A stretch of DNA of 6,727 bases, taken from positions 1 to 6,727 of the forward strand of contig DJVN01000108.1 of the NCBI GenBank assembly GCA_002441205.1, given 5' to 3'. The notes below the pieces were generated by a model. That model worked only from the letters and a program-made list of their open reading frames with translations. It did no database searches and had not been told where the DNA came from. Each line of letters opens with the position of its first letter. The first letter of the stretch is position 1. The stretch is from Syntrophaceae bacterium UBA6255 (lineage in GTDB: Bacteria; Desulfobacterota; Syntrophia; Syntrophales; Smithellaceae). The position numbers and the translations under genes are program-made. Positions 1-4,963 of the stretch are shown in pieces.

Positions 1-73
1 TCAGTACGGCCGAGCCGACTTTGATCAAAATTTTTTTTGCGCGCGTGATAATTTTCTGTCGAATATTGTCCAT
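1..73 (-). CDS. proB: Glutamate 5-kinase, N-terminal fragment (runs off left edge)
   Basis: Only the first 24 codons are in the window. Reading leftwards from an ATG at 71-73, the peptide begins MDNIRQKIITRAKK and continues ILIKVGSAVL. The KVGSAVL stretch is the hallmark first strand and nucleotide-binding loop of glutamate 5-kinase (amino acid kinase fold), which phosphorylates glutamate to gamma-glutamyl phosphate in the first step of proline synthesis in the cytoplasm. The gene begins 19 nt after the obgE stop codon on the same strand, so the two are probably co-transcribed. Adjacency of obgE and proB is common in deltaproteobacteria and supports the call. The ribosome binding site is weak (a GAG about 10 nt upstream). 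The identification rests on a short peptide plus synteny; the kinase and any PUA domain lie outside the window. Confidence 0.8.
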   Translation of the reverse strand, partial: MDNIRQKIITRAKKILIKVGSAVL

Positions 74-92
74 GACGTCAACTCTAAACGGT

Positions 93-1088
93 CTATTTTA
101 ACTTTTCAGCAATTCTGCTTAATATTTCCTTTATGCCTTCGCCGGTTACCGCGGAAAAAGTATGTAATATTATGCCTTTTTTCTTGAATAGCGCAACCTG
201 TTTTTTGGCGATTTCCTTAACATAAGGAAGGTCAATTTTATTGAGAGCCGCGATTTGCGGTTTTTCTGCGAGCTCAGCATTGTAATGTTTCAATTCCTTA
301 TTAATGGCGGCATAATTTGACCAGGCATCGGTATTCGGTTCCGTGGATATATCGATAATATGCAGCAACAGCGATGTTCTTTCCACATGCTTCAGAAATC
401 TGTCGCCCATGCCCAAGCCCTCGTGAGCACCCGGTATAAGACCCGGAATATCGGCGAGGACGAAACTCCCGGCATCAGGATATTTGACGACGCCCAGATG
501 CGGCGTCAGTGTGGTGAAAGGATAATCGGCAATTTTGGGTTTGGCTGCGGACACACGGGAAATGAAAGTTGATTTGCCCGCGTTTGGAAAACCGATGATT
601 CCCACATCGGCCAACAGTTTCAATTCAAGTTTAAGAGTGAATTCATCTCCCTCCATTCCTTCCTGGGCAAAGCGGGGAGTCTGATGAGTCGAGGTCGTAA
701 AGTGAGCGTTGCCTTTCCCGCCGATGCCGCCCCGGGCGGCTGTGAAAGTTTGTCCCGCCTGAGAGAGATCAGCGAGTTCTTCGCCTGTTTCAAAATTTTT
801 GATGATCGTTCCCACCGGCACGGGGACGATCAGGTCTTCCGCGCTTTTGCCGGTCCGGTGATTGCCAGAACCGTGGCTGCCGTTTTTGGCGATCTGATGC
901 TGCTTGTATTTTAAATCCAACAGCGTGTGATGACTTTCCGTAGCGCGGAAAATAACATCACCGCCTTTGCCGCCGTCACCGCCGTCGGGACCGCCTTTTG
1001 GCACGAATTTTTCCCGCCGGAAACTGACACAGCCGCTTCCACCATGACCGGCTTTGACATAAATTTTAGCTTCATCAACAAATTTCAT
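93..1088 (-). CDS. obgE: Obg-family GTPase (ribosome assembly / stress GTPase)
   Basis: A complete 331-residue Obg/CgtA GTPase, a cytoplasmic protein that binds the 50S subunit during ribosome assembly and is linked to stringent response and cell-cycle control. The Obg fold, rich in glycine turns (GHGGSG, GGPDGGDGGKGGD), occupies residues 1 to about 158. The G domain follows: P-loop GFPNAGKS at 166-173, switch I threonine in FTTLTPHLGV near 193, DIPG at 213-216, NKID at 283-286 and a G5 SA near 312. No C-terminal OCT domain is present, as in many proteobacterial Obg proteins. I start at the ATG at 1086-1088 (MKFVDEAKIYVKAGHGG), the family's normal N-terminus. The frame stays open to 1142, but those 18 extra codons read through a palindromic repeat. 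A modest GGGAA lies about 12 nt upstream. proB follows after 19 nt. Confidence 0.97.
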   Translation of the reverse strand: MKFVDEAKIYVKAGHGGSGCVSFRREKFVPKGGPDGGDGGKGGDVIFRATESHHTLLDLKYKQHQIAKNGSHGSGNHRTGKSAEDLIVPVPVGTIIKNFETGEELADLSQAGQTFTAARGGIGGKGNAHFTTSTHQTPRFAQEGMEGDEFTLKLELKLLADVGIIGFPNAGKSTFISRVSAAKPKIADYPFTTLTPHLGVVKYPDAGSFVLADIPGLIPGAHEGLGMGDRFLKHVERTSLLLHIIDISTEPNTDAWSNYAAINKELKHYNAELAEKPQIAALNKIDLPYVKEIAKKQVALFKKKGIILHTFSAVTGEGIKEILSRIAEKLK

Positions 1089-1119
1089 GAATATGAATTC
1101 CCAATATTTAATTAAACTC

Positions 1120-1184
1120 GTCATGCCGGCGAAGGCCGGCATCCAGAATTATTTTTACTGGTTCCCGGCCTTCGCCGGCATGAC
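1120..1184. repeat. Paired inverted palindromic repeat (REPIN-like) upstream of obgE
   Basis: Two 27-nt units face each other at 1120-1146 and 1158-1184. The left unit begins GTCATGCCGGCGAAGGCCGG and ends ATCCAG. The reverse complement of the right unit shares the first 20 bases and ends AACCAG, giving 25 of 27 matches. Each unit is itself a GC-rich palindrome (GCCGGCGAAGGCCGGC), so the whole can fold into a long hairpin. The layout resembles REP doublets, and short palindromes of the GTCAT...ATCCAG type are known as widespread intergenic repeats. A related unit lies at 4748-4779. When transcribed from the minus strand it would sit in the obgE 5' leader. Mobility by a RAYT-like transposase is inference; no transposase is in the window. 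Confidence 0.8.
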
Positions 1185-1212
1185 ATTCGGGATTCGTTTT
1201 TAGCGAGTCTCA

Positions 1213-1238
1213 ATCCCCATTCGCTTCGCTGCGGGGAT
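1213..1238. repeat. Small ATCCCC...GGGGAT hairpin
   Basis: ATCCCC at 1213-1218 pairs with GGGGAT at 1233-1238 around a 14-nt loop containing TTCGCTTCGCTG. It lies in the non-coding stretch between rpmA and obgE, close to the palindromic doublet at 1120-1184. The same ATCCCC/GGGGAT arms occur in the unit at 4748-4779, so it may be a diverged member of the same repeat class. No T-run follows on either strand, so it is not an intrinsic terminator. Confidence 0.45.
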
Positions 1239-1290
1239 AATTCCACTTACGCATCGAGCTGCGTTTCACTTGCTCTCTGCGAGTGTCATT

Positions 1291-1318
1291 AAAAAAGGCG
1301 CTTGAAATAAGCGCCTTT
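1291..1318 (-). terminator. Intrinsic terminator after rpmA
   Basis: A perfect 10-bp stem (AAAGGCGCTT at 1294-1303 and AAGCGCCTTT at 1309-1318) encloses a 5-nt loop. On the minus strand it is followed directly by a run of six T (complement of 1291-1296). It begins 28 nt past the rpmA stop codon. This is a textbook Rho-independent terminator closing the rplU-rpmA transcript. obgE further downstream therefore depends on read-through or on its own promoter. On the plus strand the following T-run is too short to count. Confidence 0.9.
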
Positions 1319-1346
1319 AAAAGCTTTAATGTTTCATCATAATTTC

Positions 1347-1601
1347 CTATGATGCGTAAACGCTTACTTTCTTCCTTGTCTTATCCAGTCTTTCGTATTT
1401 TACCACGCCGTCAATCAGGGAAAAAATGGTAAAATCTTTACCCAATCCCACGTTATTGCCCGGGTGAATTTTTGTTCCGACCTGCCGCACAATGATAGAG
1501 CCGGCGTTGATTTTCTCTCCGCCGAAAACCTTGATTCCGCGTCTTTGTGAATTGCTGTCTCTACCGTTGCGGGAACTTCCCTGACCTTTCTTATGTGCCA
1601 T
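1347..1601 (-). CDS. rpmA: 50S ribosomal protein L27
   Basis: A complete 84-residue bL27, a component of the large ribosomal subunit whose N-terminal tail reaches toward the peptidyl transferase centre. The start MAHKKGQGSSRNGRDS is the family signature, followed by the RRGIKVFGGEKINAGSIIVRQ core and the HPGNNVGLGKDFTIF segment. There is no cleavable N-terminal extension of the Firmicutes kind, since the second residue is already the mature alanine. The ATG at 1599-1601 has a strong Shine-Dalgarno GGAGGAA (complement of 1605-1611), and the gene starts 12 nt after the rplU stop. It is co-transcribed with rplU and closed by the terminator at 1291-1318. Confidence 0.98.
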   Translation of the reverse strand: MAHKKGQGSSRNGRDSNSQRRGIKVFGGEKINAGSIIVRQVGTKIHPGNNVGLGKDFTIFSLIDGVVKYERLDKTRKKVSVYAS

Positions 1602-1604
1602 GAC

Positions 1605-1611
1605 TTCCTCC
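1605..1611 (-). promoter_or_regulatory. Strong ribosome binding site of rpmA
   Basis: The minus strand reads GGAGGAA, ending 3 nt before the rpmA ATG (GGAGG core 5 nt away). It is the best Shine-Dalgarno in the window and lies between the rplU stop and the rpmA start, fitting the high translation demand of L27. Confidence 0.8.
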
Positions 1612-1613
1612 GC

Positions 1614-1925
1614 TTATATCGTGATCTTTGTTATTTTCATGCTGGTTAAATTTTGACGATGACCGGTCTTCTTGTGGAAGCCTTTGCGTCTCTTCATATG
1701 ATAGACAGTCAATTTCGGGCCTTTTTTCTGGGCAACGATTTGACCGACGACTTTCGCTCCTTTTACAAACGGTGTTCCTACCTTGATTTCTTTATCATCG
1801 GACACCAACAGGACTTCATTGAATTCGACTTCATCGCCTTTATTTCCGGCCAGTTTTTCCACAGATAAAACATCACCTTCAGTTACTTTGTGCTGTTTTG
1901 CTCCTGTTTTAATTACTGCGTACAT
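1614..1925 (-). CDS. rplU: 50S ribosomal protein L21
   Basis: A complete 103-residue bL21, a 23S rRNA-binding protein of the large subunit. It starts MYAVIKTGAKQHKVTEGD, the normal L21 N-terminus, contains GDEVEFNEVLLV, and carries the C-terminal rRNA-binding signature KRRKGFHKKTGHRQ near residues 79-92. The length is typical. The ATG at 1923-1925 is preceded by AAAGGAT on the minus strand at suitable distance. It is the first gene of the rplU-rpmA transcript, driven by the promoter at 1962-1990. The bases immediately upstream are non-coding, so no ribonuclease G gene precedes it directly. Confidence 0.98.
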   Translation of the reverse strand: MYAVIKTGAKQHKVTEGDVLSVEKLAGNKGDEVEFNEVLLVSDDKEIKVGTPFVKGAKVVGQIVAQKKGPKLTVYHMKRRKGFHKKTGHRQNLTSMKITKITI

Positions 1926-1961
1926 AATGTATCCTTTTTAAAAATAGAATTAAGAGAGGCA

Positions 1962-1990
1962 CTTATAGACAAAATGTTTCTTTTTGTCAA
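1962..1990 (-). promoter_or_regulatory. Sigma70-type promoter of rplU-rpmA
   Basis: On the minus strand a perfect -35 TTGACA (complement of 1985-1990) and a -10 TATAAG (complement of 1962-1967) are separated by exactly 17 nt. Transcription would start near 1955, leaving a leader of about 30 nt before the rplU ATG. A 7-bp inverted repeat, GACAAAA (1968-1974) and TTTTGTC (1982-1988), fills the spacer and overlaps the -35 box. It could be an operator, but may also be a chance consequence of the A/T-rich spacer. Confidence 0.85.
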
Positions 1991-2213
1991 TAAAATTTAA
2001 ATCTTGCAGGGAAATATTTTACCGGGATTTCTGTGTATGTCTAAGTTATTGAAATAATGTAATAAATGTTTACAAAAATATTCATTATCGAGGAATCTTT
2101 TTCAATATTAAACTTGTTTCGGCAATGTTATCATCGGATTGCTGATTTTAAAGACGTCCTGATATGAGCTTGATTATAAAAGGAAATTATGTCATTTTCT
2201 TTTAAAAAAATCT
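1991..2213. other. A/T-rich divergent intergenic region without a gene
   Basis: The stretch between the rplU promoter and the ribosome binding site of the reductase holds no convincing open frame on either strand, no RNA gene and no strong hairpin. It should carry the plus-strand promoter for the reductase and kinase. The best I see is TATAAA near 2175-2180 with a poor AAGACG 18 nt upstream, which is too weak to annotate. The low G+C contrasts with the flanking coding sequence. Confidence 0.5.
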
Positions 2214-2220
2214 GGGGGTG
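2214..2220 (+). promoter_or_regulatory. Ribosome binding site deciding the reductase start
   Basis: GGGGGTG ends 4 nt before the ATG at 2225 and 10 nt before a second in-frame ATG at 2231. A G-rich Shine-Dalgarno at this distance suits either codon; the first gives a two-residue-longer N-terminus. Confidence 0.55.
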
Positions 2221-2224
2221 AATC

Positions 2225-3052
2225 ATGAATATGGATGCTCCGGTTGTGCTAATCAGCGGATGTTCAACGGGCATAGGCCGAGCACTGGCTATAGAATTTG
2301 CCGCCCGTAACTGGCAGGTATTTGTCACTGCCAGAAAACCGATGGCAATTGATGATCTGAAAGCGACGAATGTGGAAACATCTGCTCTTGACGTAACTGA
2401 TGAGCAATCGATCAAGACCTGCGTTGATTCAGTGATCGCTCGAGCCGGACGAATCGATATGCTGATCAACAATGCTGGGTTTCTTCTTATCGGTCCTCTT
2501 GTTGAACTCGAAAACAGCGAATTGCGACGGCAGTTTGAAACCAACGTGCTAGGTTTGGCCGCTCTTACCCGGGCTGTTGTCCCGCATATGATTAAAAAAA
2601 GAGCGGGGAAAATCGTCAATATCAGCAGCATATTGGGAGTGCTGAACACACCCTTTACCGGCGCTTATTGCTCCACAAAAGCGGCGGTAACCGCGTATTC
2701 CGATTGTTTGCGTATCGAACTGGCTCCCTTCGGCATTGAAGTAATAACCGTACAACCCGGTGGCATTAAATCCAGTTTATCGGATAACGCCGATAAAGGT
2801 CTGGAGCGTTTCAAAAAAACGCCATACGGACCTATACAGGATTTTATCGTCGAGCGAGCTCATGTCTCACAACAAAATGCGACGCCCACGGAAGAATTTG
2901 CTAAAAAACTTGTCGATAAACTTGTTCGGGATAAAACGCCGAATTACATTCGTCTGGGGAAAGGCTCGATACTGCTTCCATTGATTGCAAAACTTCCCAT
3001 TACGTTTGTAGACGCCTTACTCAGTAAAAGGTTCGGCTTGAACAGACTTTAG
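2225..3052 (+). CDS. Classical short-chain dehydrogenase/reductase (17beta-HSD / acyl-DHAP reductase-like)
   Basis: A complete 275-residue NAD(P)-dependent oxidoreductase with a Rossmann fold and no signal peptide. The cofactor loop SGCSTGIG is at 11-18, the adenine-contact LDVTD at 55-59, NNAG at 82-85 and the structural Asn at 107 (FETNVLG). The catalytic set is Ser135 (VNISS), Tyr148 and Lys152 (YCSTK), at the canonical 13- and 4-residue spacing. QPGG follows at 177-180. Arg37 after the second strand (VTARK) suggests NADPH preference. The pattern CSTGIGRALA with a C-terminal extension after residue 200 resembles the branch containing 17beta-hydroxysteroid and 1-acyl-dihydroxyacetone-phosphate (Ayr1-like) reductases; the substrate cannot be read from sequence. 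The next gene, 87 nt downstream on the same strand, is a lipid kinase, so a lipid ketone or aldehyde substrate is plausible (inference). Confidence 0.92.
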   Translation: MNMDAPVVLISGCSTGIGRALAIEFAARNWQVFVTARKPMAIDDLKATNVETSALDVTDEQSIKTCVDSVIARAGRIDMLINNAGFLLIGPLVELENSELRRQFETNVLGLAALTRAVVPHMIKKRAGKIVNISSILGVLNTPFTGAYCSTKAAVTAYSDCLRIELAPFGIEVITVQPGGIKSSLSDNADKGLERFKKTPYGPIQDFIVERAHVSQQNATPTEEFAKKLVDKLVRDKTPNYIRLGKGSILLPLIAKLPITFVDALLSKRFGLNRL

Positions 3053-3139
3053 AATAGCTGGAATTATGAATTAATATGAGATATTAAAATAACATTATTG
3101 ATCTTTATTCATCGTCATGAATTACGGCAGTGAGACTAA

Positions 3140-4009
3140 ATGAAATACGGCATTATCGCGAATCCTGTTTCCGGCAAGCGTTCTCTGGATGACAAACACA
3201 AAATATTAAATGATGTAGCCGGTATTTTGAAAGACGTTGTTATAGCCGGACTTGATACAAAGTCTCCCGAAGAATTCAGTATAGCTGCTCATGAGCTTTC
3301 CCAAAAAGTTGGCATACTGCTCGTTGCCGGCGGTGATGGAGCTTTTTCCCTGGTAATGAACAGCGTTTCGAAAGATGTTCCTTTAGGCTTTCTGCCGTTC
3401 GGTTCGGGTGATGTATTGCGTCATACGTTTAAAATGCCCCGATGTCCCCAAGAAACCGCCCGCTTGATTCTAGCCGCAAAGGAACATTTAATCGATGCCA
3501 TCTGCTGTGACGGAAAAACAAAGGCGTTATTCGCGAGCATCGGCATCGAGGGGAGCATCCTGCTGGAAAGAAAAAAATATCTGGAAAAAGATCTGCTTGG
3601 TCTCACGGCTTATGGTCTGGCCACATTTAAAGTGTTGTTTGACGGTTACATTAAAGCTGATTTACGCGTTTCCATGGACCAGAAAGAAGTGACAACGTCT
3701 AACTCTCTGACTGCCGTGGTTACAAAACTTCCCTACTATGGATACAACTTTAAAGTTATACCACAGGCTCAATGTGATGACGGATATCTGCATATGCTGA
3801 TACTTAATTCGGGACCGATTGGCACACTCTACGCTTTGGCTACTTCTCTGATGGGGGGAAACAGAATAGGGGAATATTACAGAGCAAAAGAAATTAATAT
3901 CACCACTTCGACTCAACAGTTGCTTCAGCGTAACGGCGATCCGGAAAAAGAAAAACGAACCAATTTCTCTTTTGAAGTTATGCCCAAAGAATTAAAATTA
4001 ATCTTCTAG
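3140..4009 (+). CDS. Diacylglycerol/sphingosine kinase-like lipid kinase (DAGK catalytic family)
   Basis: A complete 289-residue member of the LCB5/DgkB/YegS family, soluble or peripherally membrane-bound kinases that phosphorylate a lipid hydroxyl using ATP. The N-terminus has the family's NPVSGK (8-13). The nucleotide-binding GGDG is at 64-67, followed by A where T is usual. The second loop reads PFGSGDVLRH (86-95), where PxGTxNDFAR is typical. DDGYLHMLIL (213-222) matches the C-domain DDG motif. The expected catalytic DGEP appears as NGDP (265-268), with Asn replacing Asp and Asp replacing Glu. The fold is clear but activity or substrate may differ. The start ATG has only a weak AGTGAG upstream. 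It probably shares a transcript with the reductase 87 nt upstream. Its stop codon overlaps that of the convergent next gene. Confidence 0.9.
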   Translation: MKYGIIANPVSGKRSLDDKHKILNDVAGILKDVVIAGLDTKSPEEFSIAAHELSQKVGILLVAGGDGAFSLVMNSVSKDVPLGFLPFGSGDVLRHTFKMPRCPQETARLILAAKEHLIDAICCDGKTKALFASIGIEGSILLERKKYLEKDLLGLTAYGLATFKVLFDGYIKADLRVSMDQKEVTTSNSLTAVVTKLPYYGYNFKVIPQAQCDDGYLHMLILNSGPIGTLYALATSLMGGNRIGEYYRAKEINITTSTQQLLQRNGDPEKEKRTNFSFEVMPKELKLIF

Positions 4010-4716
4010 GTTTTTGTTGCGCGCATCCACGCCGGCAATTCACCAAGCGCGGTTGATTCTTTCAGATAAACGATATTATATAAAAATACCAGACTTTGAA
4101 TTTCTTTTAACAGATTTCGTGATGTCTTTCTTTTGATTGCCTTGCCTGGAATTGACGCAAATGAAAAAACATATCCCCACATGTGCTGAATGGTTTTTTT
4201 AAGATTTCCTTCGGCTGGAGGACAGCGCAAAAGTGAAACCAGTTCAGGATAAATATCTTCTATACCTTTGCCGCTTTTTCTGGCTGCAACCCAACCACCG
4301 ATGTATTTATATTCAGCATCGTCACGCGCCATCACCGAATATTGATGTTGCGCCCATAAAGCCTGCACATTTCGGGGCAGTGGTATGCGCCCCTGTTCTT
4401 TGCTTACGTATTTCTTTTCAAGGATGGAGAATTGAGATGTCGGAGAATCGACAAATACCTGCGGCCATTTTTGCGGCTGAGTTTTTATTAGTACCGGCGA
4501 CCTGTCCGTGAAACCTCGCAAATTCATTTCCGCCGCTAATAATCTGTGGCGCTGGCTCAGCGCCCAGCCGAAGCCCTGCCAGCGTAGCGTTTCCGGATGC
4601 CGGGAGTAACCGGTTTTCTTGTTTTTAATGATGGAAACAATCGCGTGCAGTTCGCGATGCTCTCCCAGAAGACTTTGCCGGTTTAAATACCCCGGATTGA
4701 CGTCCCATATTCTCAC
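4006..4716 (-). CDS. T4 endonuclease V-like (Pyr_excise) domain fused to a DUF1722 (YbgA-like) domain
   Basis: A 236-residue protein starting with GTG and a good AGGAG ribosome site. Residues 1-75 resemble the pyrimidine-dimer glycosylase family. RQSLLGEHREL (13-23) aligns with QHLMAEYREL of T4 endonuclease V, placing Arg21 and Glu22 on its Arg22 and catalytic Glu23. GYSRHPETLRW (36-46) and RHRLLAAEMNLRG (56-68) are typical of the bacterial/archaeal branch. After a linker with FVDSP (88-92), residues about 117-220 look like DUF1722: WAQHQYSVMARDDAEYKYIGG, then GNLKKTIQHMWGY (170-182). DUF1722 is known from E. coli YbgA, encoded beside photolyase. A role in UV-lesion processing is inferred. 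T4's catalytic N-terminal Thr is missing: the protein starts Met-Arg, which Met aminopeptidase would not trim. Domain calls are from memory of the families. Confidence 0.7.
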   Translation of the reverse strand: MRIWDVNPGYLNRQSLLGEHRELHAIVSIIKNKKTGYSRHPETLRWQGFGWALSQRHRLLAAEMNLRGFTDRSPVLIKTQPQKWPQVFVDSPTSQFSILEKKYVSKEQGRIPLPRNVQALWAQHQYSVMARDDAEYKYIGGWVAARKSGKGIEDIYPELVSLLRCPPAEGNLKKTIQHMWGYVFSFASIPGKAIKRKTSRNLLKEIQSLVFLYNIVYLKESTALGELPAWMRATKT

Positions 4717-4725
4717 AGATTCTTG

Positions 4726-4730
4726 CTCCT
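4726..4730 (-). promoter_or_regulatory. Ribosome binding site supporting the GTG start
   Basis: AGGAG on the minus strand lies 9 nt before the GTG at 4714-4716. No ATG in this frame is available nearby, and the protein family begins at MRIWD, so this site fixes the start at GTG. Confidence 0.75.
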
Positions 4731-4747
4731 GTCTTTGTCTTTAATTT

Positions 4748-4779
4748 GTCATCCCCGAATGGTCTTGTCGGGGATCCAG
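4748..4779. repeat. GTCAT...ATCCAG palindromic repeat unit
   Basis: The unit begins GTCATCCCCGA and ends TCGGGGATCCAG. ATCCCCGA (4751-4758) and TCGGGGAT (4768-4775) form a perfect 8-bp stem with a 9-nt loop. It shares the GTCAT start and ATCCAG end with the unit at 1120-1146 although the stem sequence differs, so both appear to belong to one family of intergenic palindromes. It sits in the predicted 5' leader of the endoV-DUF1722 gene. Confidence 0.7.
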
Positions 4780-4807
4780 TATTGTTTTGCCTGTTCAATC
4801 CCAAGCT

Positions 4808-4832
4808 CAGACGAGTCTTTTGGACTCGACTG
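4808..4832. repeat. 25-bp palindrome, copy 1 (candidate operator)
   Basis: CAG-A-CGAGTC, a TTTTG loop, then GACTCG-A-CTG: nine base pairs with one A/A mismatch. It lies just downstream of the -10 box of the promoter at 4833-4861 and covers the predicted start of transcription. The same architecture recurs at 4850-4874. Confidence 0.7.
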
Positions 4833-4861
4833 ATTATCTTTTTTGTTGACAGACAAGTCAA
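4833..4861 (-). promoter_or_regulatory. Sigma70-type promoter for the endoV-DUF1722 gene
   Basis: On the minus strand, -35 TTGACT (complement of 4856-4861) and -10 GATAAT (complement of 4833-4838) are separated by 17 nt; each box matches 5 of 6 consensus bases. Transcription would start near 4826, giving a leader of about 110 nt with the repeat at 4748-4779 inside it. The -35 box overlaps palindrome copy 2 and the start site falls in copy 1, so a protein bound to either could block RNA polymerase. Confidence 0.65.
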
Positions 4862-4874
4862 AAAGACTTGGCTG
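4850..4874. repeat. 25-bp palindrome, copy 2 (candidate operator)
   Basis: CAG-A-CAAGTC, an AAAAA loop, then GACTTG-G-CTG. It has the same layout as copy 1 at 4808-4832. The one base pair that differs in the inner stem has changed on both sides (G-C to A-T), so the dyad is kept. It overlaps the -35 box of the promoter at 4833-4861. Centres of the two copies are 42 bp apart. Confidence 0.7.
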
Positions 4875-4963
4875 AACTGAGGAAATGATAAAATAATATT
4901 AACTTTTTTATCTTTGCTGTCCAGTGCAATGCTCTGCGCAAAAGGGCGGATATACTTGCTGAT

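Noticed and set aside
2120..2185. Plus-strand promoter for the reductase (TATAAA with AAGACG 18 nt upstream)
   Set aside because: Only half of the -35 positions match; in such A/T-rich DNA this is not distinguishable from chance.
2131..2649. 172-codon open frame antisense to the reductase
   Set aside because: It overlaps a clear SDR gene on the other strand, has no recognisable domain, and its amino-acid composition is that of a shadow frame.
3117..3143. 8-codon leader peptide overlapping the kinase start by ATGA
   Set aside because: No Shine-Dalgarno precedes it, and such short frames are expected by chance.
4808..4844. Palindrome copy 1 plus T-run as a plus-strand terminator
   Set aside because: The T-run starts 6 nt past the stem, no plus-strand gene ends upstream, and the same structure recurs at 4850 without a T-run.
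4846..4851. Plus-strand TTGACA as a promoter
   Set aside because: No acceptable -10 box lies 16-18 nt downstream and no plus-strand gene follows.
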